A DNA stretch of 64,000 bases, taken from contig CAIPAI010000044.1 of NCBI GenBank assembly GCA_903863015.1, positions 1 through 64,000 on the forward strand, written 5' to 3'. Both the position numbers and the translations under genes were made by a program. A model generated the notes under the pieces. It saw nothing but the letters and a program-made list of their open reading frames with translations, had not been told where the DNA came from and searched no databases. Shown piece by piece: positions 9,709 to 17,673 of the stretch (position 1 is the first letter of the stretch; each line of letters starts with the position of its first letter). This stretch comes from an uncultured Actinomycetes bacterium. GTDB taxonomy: Bacteria > Actinomycetota > Actinomycetes > Nanopelagicales > Nanopelagicaceae.

Positions 9709-10258
9709 TCTAAACGTTGAGAGTGCCTTAGAAGCGATCCTCATGGTCGTAGACGAGCCGGTTTCACCCGTCTTGTTGGCGCAAGTACTGGAAACTCCTA
9801 CCGAACAAATCGTTGCAGCGTTGGAGAAACTTTCCGCTGATTACAACGACCAAGGTCGAGGCTTTGAATTGCGTGAGGTTGCCGGCGGATGGCGGTTCTA
9901 CACACGCGCTGAATGGGCTCCCTTTGTAGAGAAATTTGTTCTTGATGGGCAGCAAGCTCGCCTCACTCAAGCTGCTTTAGAGACACTTTCGGTGGTGGCA
10001 TACCGCCAACCAGTGAGCCGTGCACGTGTCTCGGCGGTCCGTGGAGTGAACGTGGACGCGGTCATGAAGACGCTGGTCAGCCGCGGCCTGGTCGAAGAGG
10101 CTGGCACGGAACACGAGAGTGGCGCGATCCTTTACCGAACTACGTCATACTTCTTAGAGCGTCTAGGGCTCAGATCGATCGAAGAGCTCCCCGCTTTAGC
10201 GCCGTTTCTACCCGATGTTGATGTCATTGATGATCTCTTTGACTCATTCTCAAGTTGA
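9698..10258 (+). CDS. scpB: segregation and condensation protein B
   Basis: ScpB forms a dimer of paired winged helices that binds ScpA. The 186-residue protein shows the family pattern: NVESALEAILMVVDEPVS near the N-terminus, GFELREVAGGWRFYTR in the middle and QAALETLSVVAYRQPVSRA near residues 90-108. Two ATG codons, 9698 and 9701, are possible starts inside the scpA end; the difference is one residue. rluB follows 12 bases later. Confidence 0.94.
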   Translation: MMSDLNVESALEAILMVVDEPVSPVLLAQVLETPTEQIVAALEKLSADYNDQGRGFELREVAGGWRFYTRAEWAPFVEKFVLDGQQARLTQAALETLSVVAYRQPVSRARVSAVRGVNVDAVMKTLVSRGLVEEAGTEHESGAILYRTTSYFLERLGLRSIEELPALAPFLPDVDVIDDLFDSFSS

Positions 10259-10270
10259 GATAGAGAGATA

Positions 10271-10993
10271 ATGGAAATCCGTTTACAGAAAATTCTCGCC
10301 TCCGCAGGCGTGGCCTCGAGGCGTGCCAGCGAAGAGCTCATTGCCGCAGGTCGAGTGCGTGTGAACGGGCGCACTGTTAAGGAATTGGGTACCCGAGTTG
10401 ATCCAGATACCGCGGTTATCGAGGTAGATGGCGAAGCTATCTCCACATTTGTCCCGAAAGTCCACTTAGCCATGCATAAGCCAGAGGGCGTTCTTTCAGC
10501 AATGTCGGATAGTGAGGGTCGCCCGCACTTAGGGGATTACCTCGCCACCCGCTCAGATCGCCTCTTTCACGTGGGTCGGCTCGATGTAGAGACTGAAGGG
10601 CTGATCTTGCTCACCAACGATGGGGAGCTGGCCAATCGCCTAGCACACCCTCGCTACGGCATCCGGAAGAAGTACCTGGTCTGGGTAGAGGGAGCTTTGC
10701 CGAGAGATGCCAAGGCGCGCCTCTCAGCCGGGATCGAGCTCGAAGATGGTCTAGCCCGGGTGGATGCCTTCGAGGTGGTCGAGAAGGACCGCACCCGATC
10801 CCTGGTGGAACTTGAGATCCATGAGGGTAGAAATCGGATTGTGCGCCGCATATTTGACGCTCTTGGGACACCGGTTGAGCGGCTTGTAAGAACCCAAGTG
10901 GGACCCGTCCAACTGGGCGAATTACGCTCCGGTAGGACCCGAGTTCTGACCACGGTCGAGGTCCGTAAATTGATGGAGCTTGTAGACCTTTAA
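10271..10993 (+). CDS. rluB: 23S rRNA pseudouridine synthase (RluB/RsuA family)
   Basis: This 240-residue protein converts a uridine of rRNA to pseudouridine. It has an N-terminal S4 domain (RLQKILASAGVASRRASEEL, about 4-23) and the catalytic motif HVGRLDVETEGLILLTNDGEL around residues 100-120, in which the Asp of GRLD is the nucleophile. The C-terminal IHEGRNRIVRRIFDALG block is typical of RsuA/RluB/RluE/RluF enzymes. Position after scpB matches actinobacterial rluB (M. tuberculosis Rv1711). The exact target nucleotide cannot be read from the sequence. Confidence 0.9.
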   Translation: MEIRLQKILASAGVASRRASEELIAAGRVRVNGRTVKELGTRVDPDTAVIEVDGEAISTFVPKVHLAMHKPEGVLSAMSDSEGRPHLGDYLATRSDRLFHVGRLDVETEGLILLTNDGELANRLAHPRYGIRKKYLVWVEGALPRDAKARLSAGIELEDGLARVDAFEVVEKDRTRSLVELEIHEGRNRIVRRIFDALGTPVERLVRTQVGPVQLGELRSGRTRVLTTVEVRKLMELVDL

Positions 10994-11045
10994 AGGCAGA
11001 TCGCTAAATATGTAACTCCATTAAAAGATATGACGAAAAATTTCT

Positions 11046-11060
11046 ATATTTATTTATCGA
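11046..11060 (+). repeat. 15-base direct repeat, copy 1
   Basis: ATATTTATTTATCGA here is identical to 12674-12688, before cmk-der. The two copies flank the aroH-tyrA pair. In such compact DNA an exact 15-base intergenic repeat suggests a shared protein-binding site. Confidence 0.6.
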
Positions 11061-11247
11061 TAATCTGCATTCTGCGACCTCTCAGCGTTAGCCATTTATC
11101 GACATTTGCACGCTGCAAAGTCCGCCACGGAAAGAGTTATGTCGATATTTAGTGATTCGGTCCCCTCAAAACAAATATCGCTTTATAAACAAATAATTAA
11201 AACCCTATAAGGGCATATAAATACCAGATTATCGAAGGGCCATCGGA

Positions 11248-11253
11248 TACCCT
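11248..11253 (+). promoter_or_regulatory. -10 hexamer for leaderless aroH
   Basis: TACCCT is followed by exactly 6 bases and then the aroH ATG at 11260. No ribosome-binding site is present, so transcription and translation probably start together. Confidence 0.6.
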
Positions 11254-11259
11254 TAAGAC

Positions 11260-11610
11260 ATGTATGCAATCAGGGGTGCCACACAAGTGAGCGAGGACTC
11301 CAAAGCGGCTATCCATGAGGGCGTCGTTGAGCTTCTCAGCGAGGTGATGAGGGCCAACCAGATCGAGGCGGCAGACATTATTTCCGTCCTCTTCACCGCG
11401 ACCCCGGATCTCGTTTCGGACTTCCCGGCGGCCGCTGCCCGAACCATTGGTTTCGGGTCGGTCCCGTTGATCTGCGCCGCTGAAATTTCAGTCCCAGGGG
11501 CTCTGCCTCGAGCGATCCGAGCGATGCTCCATGTGCATGGTCGCTCCTCCGATGTGCATCACGTCTACCTCCATGGGGCGGCCGCATTACGACAAGATTT
11601 GGCTCAATGA
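11260..11610 (+). CDS. aroH: chorismate mutase, AroH type
   Basis: Chorismate mutase converts chorismate to prephenate for Phe and Tyr synthesis. The 116-residue protein fits the monofunctional AroH (Bacillus type) family. It begins MYAIRGATQVSEDS, has SVLFTATPDLVSDFPAAAAR (about 44-63) and ends with the HVYLHGAA segment. The start is supported by a -10 hexamer six bases upstream. It overlaps tyrA by four bases, coupling two successive steps. The same type of enzyme and order (aroH-tyrA-cmk) occurs in Streptomyces. Confidence 0.9.
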   Translation: MYAIRGATQVSEDSKAAIHEGVVELLSEVMRANQIEAADIISVLFTATPDLVSDFPAAAARTIGFGSVPLICAAEISVPGALPRAIRAMLHVHGRSSDVHHVYLHGAAALRQDLAQ

Positions 11611-12656
11611 AGGTAATCATTGCCGGCGCCGGTTTTATGGGCACCTCCTTGGGCATGGCTATCGCACGCGCTGGGGGAGAGGTGCGATTCATGGACCGCA
11701 ACTCTGAGCATGCCGAGCTAGCCAGTGCACGCGTGGGGAAGACATTTGAGGGTGTAGGTGATCTCTTTGTGGCCGCAGTGCCCACTCATTCGCTATCGCA
11801 GGTCATTGACGATGCTTTTCAACAGAATCTCGCCATGAGTTTTACTGATTTAGGTTCCACAAAAACTAATGTTCAAGCAGAGGTCGAGACTATTGGAGCG
11901 GCAGAACGCTTTTGTGGTGGTCACCCGATGGCCGGGAGTGAGCGGAGTGGACCTACGGGAGCACGCTCTGACCTCTTTGAAGGGCGCCCATGGGTGATTA
12001 CACCCTCGGAGAAGACGAACCCAGCGAGCCTGGCTCTGGTGCGTGAACTTGCGCTCTCTGTAGGGGCACTTCCCATTCTCCTGACGCCCGAAGGCCATGA
12101 TCGAGCGGTGGCAGAAGTCAGTCATGGCCCACAGGTGCTGGCTTCTCTCTTGGCGAGCGCCTTGCAGCGGGTCGACGATACGCATCTCGCGATTGCCGGT
12201 CAGGGATTACGTGATACCACTCGTATAGCCGGCTCTCATCGTGATGTGTGGGCTCCAATCTTGAGTACCAACGGTGCTGTCATTGCAGCATTTTTGGAAC
12301 CGATTGCTGAGGATTTACATCGCGTCATCGACTCTTTGAAGGCCGGCGATGCGCAGGCGCTGGGCGCTTTGATTGCTCGCGGAAATGTGGGACGAGAGCG
12401 AATTCCAGGAAAGCACGGTTCGACCACCCGAGAGTACGACCAAATCTCCGTCCTGCTTCCTGATCGGCCTGGACAACTAGCTCTCCTCTTTGACATTTTT
12501 GGTGAACTTCAGGTCAACGTGGAAGATATTTCGATGGAGCATTCACCCGGGCTGCCGGCAGGTTTGCTTCAGCTCTCACTCCCGGTGGGCAGAGGAGCGG
12601 AAACAGTAGAAGCGCTGATCGAGCGCGATTGGCGGGCCTTCACCCTTTCAGGATGA
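11607..12656 (+). CDS. tyrA: prephenate dehydrogenase with C-terminal ACT domain
   Basis: TyrA oxidatively decarboxylates prephenate to 4-hydroxyphenylpyruvate on the way to tyrosine. The 349-residue protein has an N-terminal NAD(P)-binding motif (KVIIAGAGFMGTSLGMAIA), the catalytic-region HPMAGSERSG near residues 107-116, and a C-terminal ACT domain (ISVLLPDRPGQLALLFDIFG, about 280-299) that probably senses an aromatic amino acid. It is coupled to aroH by an ATGA overlap. The next gene, cmk-der, has its own promoter. Confidence 0.92.
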   Translation: MKVIIAGAGFMGTSLGMAIARAGGEVRFMDRNSEHAELASARVGKTFEGVGDLFVAAVPTHSLSQVIDDAFQQNLAMSFTDLGSTKTNVQAEVETIGAAERFCGGHPMAGSERSGPTGARSDLFEGRPWVITPSEKTNPASLALVRELALSVGALPILLTPEGHDRAVAEVSHGPQVLASLLASALQRVDDTHLAIAGQGLRDTTRIAGSHRDVWAPILSTNGAVIAAFLEPIAEDLHRVIDSLKAGDAQALGALIARGNVGRERIPGKHGSTTREYDQISVLLPDRPGQLALLFDIFGELQVNVEDISMEHSPGLPAGLLQLSLPVGRGAETVEALIERDWRAFTLSG

Positions 12657-12673
12657 TAGGTCGGTAGATGGTC

Positions 12674-12688
12674 ATATTTATTTATCGA
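12674..12688 (+). repeat. 15-base direct repeat, copy 2
   Basis: Identical to 11046-11060. Here it continues into TTATCGACAT (12682-12691), which is identical to 11096-11105. It lies 24-38 bases upstream of the cmk-der -10 hexamer, a suitable place for an operator or activator site. Confidence 0.6.
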
Positions 12689-12711
12689 CATATGGGGAGG
12701 CAATATCCCGA

Positions 12712-12717
12712 TAGAGT
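12712..12717 (+). promoter_or_regulatory. -10 hexamer for leaderless cmk-der
   Basis: TAGAGT is followed by six bases and ATG 12724. The start lacks a convincing upstream ribosome-binding site. Confidence 0.6.
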
Positions 12718-12723
12718 GGGGTA

Positions 12724-14742
12724 ATGCTTCGTATCCTCGCTATTGATGGTCCCAGCGGATCGGGCAAATCTTCTCTCGCTCGCGCCCTCGCAACGCACTT
12801 TGATATGCGCTACTTGGATACCGGCGCGCTCTATCGCACGGTCACTCTGGCGGCCATCAGGCTCGACCTCCTCCAAGGCAGTGACGAGGCCATCGTTGAT
12901 GCGCTTCCTGGTATTTCGGTCACCTTCGAAGCCAACCCTGCGCAACCGAAAGCTCTTTTGAACGGGCAGGATGTATCAGATGCCATTCGCACGCCCGAGG
13001 TAACCGCCGCGGTCAGTCGGGTAGCGGCCATTCCAGGGGTGCGTAAGTACTTGTTACGCGTACAACGCGATTTCCTGCTCGATGGTTCCCTTGCCATTGA
13101 GGGACGCGATATCGGGACGATCGTTGCCCCAAATGCCGATTTGAAAATATTCCTTACTGCCGACCTTGAAGCGCGCGCAGAACGCCGTGCAGCACAGGGC
13201 GAAGCAGGCGATGGAGATGTGGCTTCCCAACTTTCTGAGAGAGATCATTTCGATGCAACTCGCGCTACTTCGCCACTTGCAAAAAGTGAAGACGCAATTG
13301 AGATCGATGCGACTTTCATTTCACTCGCTGAAGTAATCGAGGTTGCAACTGATTTGATGGTGGGCGCAGGTTTTAGCGATGAGGAAGAAGATGAATTTCT
13401 TATCCCTGAAGAGATAGTCACTGAAGAAGAGCAAATTTTTCTTCCAGTAGTGGCTATCTTGGGTCGCCCTAACGTAGGAAAATCAACATTGGTAAACCGC
13501 ATTCTTGGGCGTCGCGAGGCCGTCGTTGAGGATCAACCGGGTGTCACACGCGATCGCGTCATGCACGATGCAGAGTGGAATGGTCGTCGGTTCAGAATCA
13601 TAGATACCGGTGGTTGGGAACCTAAGGGTGAAGGTATTGCGATAAAGGTAACGCGACAATCAGAAGCAGCTCTTGCTCATTGTGATGTTGCGATCTTTGT
13701 TGTTGATTCGCATGTAGGTGCGCTTGACGAAGATGAGGCAATCGTTCGTCTGCTCCGTAAGAGTGGCAAGCCTGTCATTCTGGCTGCAAATAAAGTTGAT
13801 GGCATGCGCGATGAAGCAGACGCGCACGCTCTTTGGAATTTAGGTTTGGGGGAGCCTTACTTCGTTTCCGCCTTGCACGGCCGTGGATCTGGTGATCTCC
13901 TCGATGAGGTCGTGAAGGTACTTCCGAAGGATGGCACTTCGCCGGAGGTAACAAATGTGCGTCGCGTCGCCCTTGTCGGTCGTCAGAACGTCGGCAAATC
14001 GAGCATGCTCAATCGACTCGCTGGTACCGAACGCGTAGTGGTAGATGAAATTGCGGGCACAACACGAGATCCAGTCGATGAAATTATTGAGCTCGCAGGT
14101 AAGTCTTGGCGATTCATTGATACCGCAGGAATCAGACGCCGACCGAATCAAGCCGACGGTGCAGATTTCTACGCCGCGTTACGAACTCAAGTTGCTATTG
14201 AAAGAGCAGAATTGGCAATTGCAATGATCGACGCATCTGAACCACTGACGGAGCAGGACCTTCGAATCTTTTCTCTGATTGAGGAAAGCGGGCGCGCATT
14301 AGTGCTTGCGTTTAACAAGTGGGATCTCGTTGACGATGATCGACGACGCGAACTGGAACGCCAGATCGACCGTGAACTTGTGCAGTTTGGTTGGGCCGAG
14401 CGTGTGAATATCTCTGCGAAAACTGGTTGGCACAAAGACCGACTTGCCCCTGCGATTCAACGGGCGTTAGCAAGTTGGGACGCACGCATTCCAACAGGTC
14501 GACTCAATTCCTTCTTAGGACAACTCATTTCGGCTACACCGCCACCAGTGCGTGGAGGAAAGCAACCTCGAGTTCTCTTCGCCACGCAGGTGGCTGCCAG
14601 GCCTCCAAGATTCGTGATTTTTGCCTCCGGATTCCTGGAAGCCGGATACCGAAGATTCATTGAAAGACGTCTCCGTGAGGAATTTGAATTCACTGGCTCT
14701 CCGATTGAGATCTCGGTGAAAGTGCGTGAACGCACCCGCTAG
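12724..14742 (+). CDS. fused cytidylate kinase / GTPase Der
   Basis: One 672-residue frame joins two proteins that are separate in many bacteria. Residues 1-215 are cytidylate kinase (P-loop [16 protein letters not shown]; the later [17 protein letters not shown] segment). After an acidic linker (about 218-238, rich in Glu and Asp), residues 239-672 are the double-GTPase ribosome assembly factor Der: [10 protein letters not shown] and NKVD in the first G domain, [10 protein letters not shown] and NKWD in the second, then the KH-like end. The same fusion is common in Actinobacteria. It couples CDP supply and 50S assembly in one polypeptide. No frameshift is seen at the junction. Confidence 0.95.
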   Translation: MLRILAIDGPSGSGKSSLARALATHFDMRYLDTGALYRTVTLAAIRLDLLQGSDEAIVDALPGISVTFEANPAQPKALLNGQDVSDAIRTPEVTAAVSRVAAIPGVRKYLLRVQRDFLLDGSLAIEGRDIGTIVAPNADLKIFLTADLEARAERRAAQGEAGDGDVASQLSERDHFDATRATSPLAKSEDAIEIDATFISLAEVIEVATDLMVGAGFSDEEEDEFLIPEEIVTEEEQIFLPVVAILGRPNVGKSTLVNRILGRREAVVEDQPGVTRDRVMHDAEWNGRRFRIIDTGGWEPKGEGIAIKVTRQSEAALAHCDVAIFVVDSHVGALDEDEAIVRLLRKSGKPVILAANKVDGMRDEADAHALWNLGLGEPYFVSALHGRGSGDLLDEVVKVLPKDGTSPEVTNVRRVALVGRQNVGKSSMLNRLAGTERVVVDEIAGTTRDPVDEIIELAGKSWRFIDTAGIRRRPNQADGADFYAALRTQVAIERAELAIAMIDASEPLTEQDLRIFSLIEESGRALVLAFNKWDLVDDDRRRELERQIDRELVQFGWAERVNISAKTGWHKDRLAPAIQRALASWDARIPTGRLNSFLGQLISATPPPVRGGKQPRVLFATQVAARPPRFVIFASGFLEAGYRRFIERRLREEFEFTGSPIEISVKVRERTR

Positions 14743-14754
14743 GCTTTCCTCTCA

Positions 14755-14828
14755 CGGGACGTGGCGCAGCTTGGTAGCGCACCAGACTGGGGGTCTGGGG
14801 GTCGCAGGTTCAAATCCTGTCGTCCCGA
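14755..14828 (+). tRNA. tRNA-Pro (anticodon GGG)
   Basis: The 74-base sequence folds as a cloverleaf. The acceptor stem pairs CGGGACG (14755-14761) with CGTCCCG (14821-14827), with discriminator A at 14828. The anticodon stem CCAGA/TCTGG encloses loop CTGGGGG with anticodon GGG (Pro, codon CCC). The T arm has GGTTCAAAT. CCA is not encoded. It begins 12 bases after der and lies 4 bases before the next start codon. Confidence 0.96.
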
Positions 14829-14832
14829 CGTG

Positions 14833-15375
14833 ATGACGATACCGAATGCCCTCTCAGCCCTGCGGGTGTTAGGTGTGCCGCTTTTTCTCTATCTCATACT
14901 TGATGGCACACACGATGGTTGGGCAATCTTTCTGCTCTTCGTTGCAGGTCTTACCGATTTTCTCGATGGCTATATTGCCAGGAGATTTAATCAATATTCG
15001 CGGCTAGGGGAGTTGCTCGATCCATTAGCGGATCGTCTCTACATCCTGGCCACTCTCATCGGGCTTACACATCGCGGGATCATTCCGGCTTTCCTCATTG
15101 TCGTCTTGGTGGCTCGCGACTTCATTTTGGCTTTGCAAATTGCTTGGCTTCGCAGGAGAGGCTTCCCACCGATCCCTGTAATCTTTCTCGGAAAAGCCGC
15201 AACGATGAATCTGCTTTATGCGTTCCCGCTTTTGTTGTGGGCCTCTGGCGTTAACGTTTCATGGCTTACTGGCGGCGCTTGGGCCTTCGCGATCTGGGGA
15301 AGTTCGCTCTATGTGCTCACCGGCTTTATATATCTAGTTCATGGATTCAAGGTAGGCACTTCGAATGCCTCTTGA
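14833..15375 (+). CDS. pgsA: CDP-alcohol phosphatidyltransferase (PgsA family)
   Basis: This membrane enzyme of 180 residues transfers a phosphatidyl group from CDP-diacylglycerol to an alcohol, probably glycerol-3-phosphate. The signature motif is seen in LDGYIARRF...SRLGELLDPLADR (about residues 44-69), with four to five hydrophobic helices. A longer frame from 14761 runs back through tRNA-Pro and is spurious; its first 24 residues are tRNA sequence. ATG 14833 (or GTG 14830) is the true start and gives the family N-terminus MTIPNALSALRVLGVPLF. M. tuberculosis has pgsA2 (Rv1822) in the same position. The precise alcohol substrate is inferred. Confidence 0.88.
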   Translation: MTIPNALSALRVLGVPLFLYLILDGTHDGWAIFLLFVAGLTDFLDGYIARRFNQYSRLGELLDPLADRLYILATLIGLTHRGIIPAFLIVVLVARDFILALQIAWLRRRGFPPIPVIFLGKAATMNLLYAFPLLLWASGVNVSWLTGGAWAFAIWGSSLYVLTGFIYLVHGFKVGTSNAS

Positions 15376-16159
15376 TGATGTGCATTCGATTTTGGAAGAG
15401 ATCACTGCCAATGCAATGGAGCCTGACTATAAAAATCACCGACCCCGTCGAATTGCCATCTCCATGCGACACCGAGTTATCGCTGCGACTGGACTCGTAG
15501 TTGTTGGTTTTTTGGTGGCCAGCACTATTCAATTGGGAGTAAAGAATCGCGCTCGACAAACTGACGTTGTAAAAGCCACAAAGATTGGGCTTTTAGAACA
15601 GATTCAGCGGGCAGATACGCGGCGGGGCAGACTCATAGATGAAGTAAGCACCTTGAGCGCGGGGATCGATCGATTGCAACGTCTCAACCTTCGTCTCTCT
15701 TCGCGTGGTGTCGCGTTGGCAAAAGATATTGACCGGGCACTTACTTACTCAGGAGACCGCGCAGTGACCGGCCCCGGAGTGGTAATTCGGCTGGATGCTA
15801 AGTCTGCAAAGAACCCGGTTCTCGACGTCGACCTTCAAGCGATCTCGAATGGGCTCTGGGGTGCAGGCGCAGAAGCCATCGCGATTTCAGGTGTGCGACT
15901 TAATGCTCTCTCCGCCATCCGTCACGCCGGTGACGCGGTCTTGGTGGATTACCGCCCCGTTACTTCGCCATATGAAATCTCCGTCGTGGGAGATGCTCTT
16001 CGCATGCGGGCGGAATTGAAGGATGGTCAGCTTGGTCGTCTTCTCTTGCAACTCAAGAAGGATTACGGAATTAGTGCGTCCGTGACTCCAAAACGGTCTG
16101 TGTCGATTGCCGGTCACTCAAGCACCTCGTTGCGCTATGCCAGTAGAGTTCCAGCATGA
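15365..16159 (+). CDS. DUF881 membrane-anchored protein (first copy)
   Basis: The 264-residue protein has a cytosolic N-terminus of about 34 residues, one transmembrane segment (VIAATGLVVVGFLVASTIQL, about 38-57), a short coiled-coil stretch and an extracytoplasmic DUF881 domain with conserved GPGVVIRLDAK and EAIAISGVRLNALSAIR segments. It overlaps pgsA by 11 bases and the next gene by four. DUF881-Sbp-DUF881 trios are conserved in Actinobacteria (M. tuberculosis Rv1823-Rv1825). They have no settled function; an envelope or division role is guessed from the neighbours garA and ftsR. Confidence 0.85.
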   Translation: MPLDDVHSILEEITANAMEPDYKNHRPRRIAISMRHRVIAATGLVVVGFLVASTIQLGVKNRARQTDVVKATKIGLLEQIQRADTRRGRLIDEVSTLSAGIDRLQRLNLRLSSRGVALAKDIDRALTYSGDRAVTGPGVVIRLDAKSAKNPVLDVDLQAISNGLWGAGAEAIAISGVRLNALSAIRHAGDAVLVDYRPVTSPYEISVVGDALRMRAELKDGQLGRLLLQLKKDYGISASVTPKRSVSIAGHSSTSLRYASRVPA

Positions 16160-16488
16160 TCCCAGTCATTGGTCTTGTACTCGGCGTAGTCGTTGGGCTC
16201 TTCACTCACCCCTCTGTCCCACTCTGGCTTCAGCCATATTTGCCGATCGCGATCGTGGCTGCCCTTGATGCAGTATTCGGCGGCATTAGAGCACTGTTGG
16301 AGCGCTCCTTCGACGACAAGGTCTTCGTGATCTCCTTCGGCACTAATGTTGTTATCGCAGGCCTTATCGTCTATCTAGGCGATCAACTTGGCGTCGGTTC
16401 GCAACTCTCCACTGGTGTTGTCGTTGTGCTTGGAATTCGAATATTTACGAATGCTGCTGCTATTAGACGCTTCATTTTCCGCGCATGA
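16156..16488 (+). CDS. sbp: small basic membrane protein Sbp (DUF1290)
   Basis: This 110-residue protein has three hydrophobic helices (about 2-17, 30-50 and 57-100) and matches the small basic protein family often encoded next to ftsZ or between two DUF881 genes. Conserved features include PLWLQPYLPIAIVAALDAVFGG and RIFTNAAAIRR. It overlaps both neighbours by four bases (ATGA), so the three proteins are probably made in fixed ratio and may form one membrane complex. Its biochemical role is unknown. Confidence 0.85.
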   Translation: MIPVIGLVLGVVVGLFTHPSVPLWLQPYLPIAIVAALDAVFGGIRALLERSFDDKVFVISFGTNVVIAGLIVYLGDQLGVGSQLSTGVVVVLGIRIFTNAAAIRRFIFRA

Positions 16489-17198
16489 TCATGAAACGCC
16501 CCACGTCTACTCAGGTTGTCATCGGATTAGTGCTTGCCGGTCTGGGATTCGCACTCGCAACGCAAATACATTCCAACGCCAGCGCGGGATTGCAGACTCT
16601 TCCTCAAGCAGACTTGGTTCGGATCCTCGACGATCTCACTTCAAAAAATTCTAGGCTTGAAGCAGAACGATCCTCACTCATTGCGTTGAACTCGGAGATT
16701 GTCAGCGGAGGGGCGTCATCGCAGACCGCATTATCTGCAGCCCAATCGCGTGCTGATGCGTTGGAAATACTCACCGGGCAGGTCGCTGCCCGTGGTCCCG
16801 GCGTTGTATTAGATATTTACGCCCCCAAGGAGGCGCTCCCGGCCGAGCAATTAGTGGCTGTTATTAATGAGCTGCGTGACGCCGGCTCTGAAGTCATTGA
16901 AATCTCAGGCACTGGTGATGACGGTAATATCGCCGGGGTGCGAGTTGTAGCCAGCACCTACGTGGTGCGTGAACGAACTCCCGCGGTGTTCCGTGTTGAT
17001 GGCGTCGTCCTCAAACCACCGTTCGCTCTCAAGGCCATCGGTGATGGACCAACAATCTCTGCGGCATTAAACATTGCTGGTGGAGTAACGGATCAATTTC
17101 GCAGGGCAGGGTCGAGAGTTGTCCTCACCGCGCAGAGCGAAATTACAATTGAAACTCTCGCCAGACTTACCGCACCACGATACGCTCAAGCAAGATAG
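16485..17198 (+). CDS. DUF881 membrane-anchored protein (second copy)
   Basis: The 237-residue protein starts with a short cytosolic tail, one membrane helix (TQVVIGLVLAGLGFALATQI, about 8-27), a predicted coiled coil (RILDDLTSKNSRLEAERSSL region) and the DUF881 domain with GPGVVLDIYAP and GSEVIEISGTGDDG. It is a paralogue of the protein two genes upstream and overlaps sbp by four bases. gcvH follows 14 bases later. M. tuberculosis Rv1825 occupies the same slot. Function unknown. Confidence 0.85.
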   Translation: MIMKRPTSTQVVIGLVLAGLGFALATQIHSNASAGLQTLPQADLVRILDDLTSKNSRLEAERSSLIALNSEIVSGGASSQTALSAAQSRADALEILTGQVAARGPGVVLDIYAPKEALPAEQLVAVINELRDAGSEVIEISGTGDDGNIAGVRVVASTYVVRERTPAVFRVDGVVLKPPFALKAIGDGPTISAALNIAGGVTDQFRRAGSRVVLTAQSEITIETLARLTAPRYAQAR

Positions 17199-17212
17199 AG
17201 AGAAGGACTCAC

Positions 17213-17587
17213 ATGAGTAACGTTCCAGACAGTTTGAATTTCACGGCAGATCATGAATGGGTCGAGATGCGTGGCGATATCGCTCGCGTCGGAATTACGG
17301 ATTACGCACAAGCGGCTCTCGGAGACATCGTTTATGTGCAATTGCCCAAAGTGGGGGATATTCTCGAAGCCGGCAAAGTCTGCGGAGAGGTCGAATCAAC
17401 CAAGAGTGTCAGCGATCTCTTCTCCCCAGTGAGTGGAGTTGTCAGCGCCGTCAACGGCGACTTAGAGGGCGCTCCTGAATCGCTTAATGCAGATCCTTAT
17501 GGCGCAGGTTGGATCTTCGAGGTGGCCGGTGGTGTGGTGGGAACCACGATTTCGGCTGGCGAATATCGGGCTGCAATAGGCGAATAG
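17213..17587 (+). CDS. gcvH: glycine cleavage system H protein
   Basis: GcvH carries the lipoyl arm that shuttles the aminomethyl group between the P, T and L proteins of glycine cleavage. The 124-residue protein has the lipoylation site in EVESTKSVSDLFSPVSG (Lys about residue 64). A GAGAAGG ribosome-binding site precedes ATG 17213. gcvP lies 3 kb downstream with its own glycine riboswitch. No gcvT is present here, so it must be elsewhere if the system is complete. The gcvH-garA-ftsR order matches M. tuberculosis Rv1826-Rv1828. Confidence 0.95.
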   Translation: MSNVPDSLNFTADHEWVEMRGDIARVGITDYAQAALGDIVYVQLPKVGDILEAGKVCGEVESTKSVSDLFSPVSGVVSAVNGDLEGAPESLNADPYGAGWIFEVAGGVVGTTISAGEYRAAIGE

Positions 17588-17596
17588 CCGAGGCGG

Positions 17597-17641
17597 TTGA
17601 CCACCTCCGTAAGCGCTACTAGGGTCATCCTCAACTTGAGG
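17597..17641 (+). promoter_or_regulatory. garA-ftsR promoter with MerR-type palindrome over the start site
   Basis: A good housekeeping promoter is visible: -35 TTGACC at 17597-17602, a 17-base spacer and -10 TAGGGT at 17620-17625. The expected start point near 17632 falls inside the perfect palindrome CCTCAA-C-TTGAGG at 17629-17641. CCTCAA half-sites are typical of MerR-family operators such as the SoxR box. Because the site lies over the start point rather than in the spacer, repression, for instance by FtsR encoded in the same operon, is the likely mode. The binding protein is inferred. Confidence 0.65.
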
Positions 17642-17673
17642 TCAAACCTGTCGTAGTGAGAGCTGGGAGAGCA

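Larger units (their letters stand above)
10994..11259 (+). other. AT-rich intergenic region with repeated TTATCGA motifs
   Basis: This 266-base gap, long for this genome, is clearly more AT-rich than its neighbours and holds no credible gene. It contains the palindrome TTATCGATAA at 11054-11063, TTATCGACAT at 11096-11105 and an inverted near-copy at 11139-11148 (ATATCGACAT on the minus strand). The last bases hold the aroH -10 hexamer. The motif differs by one base from the DnaA box TTATCCACA, so a DnaA-like or specific-regulator site is possible, but this is inference. Confidence 0.55.

Noticed and set aside
14761-14832. Longer pgsA frame beginning inside tRNA-Pro.
   Set aside because: The first 24 residues are translated tRNA, a well-known annotation artefact. 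The family N-terminus starts at 14833.
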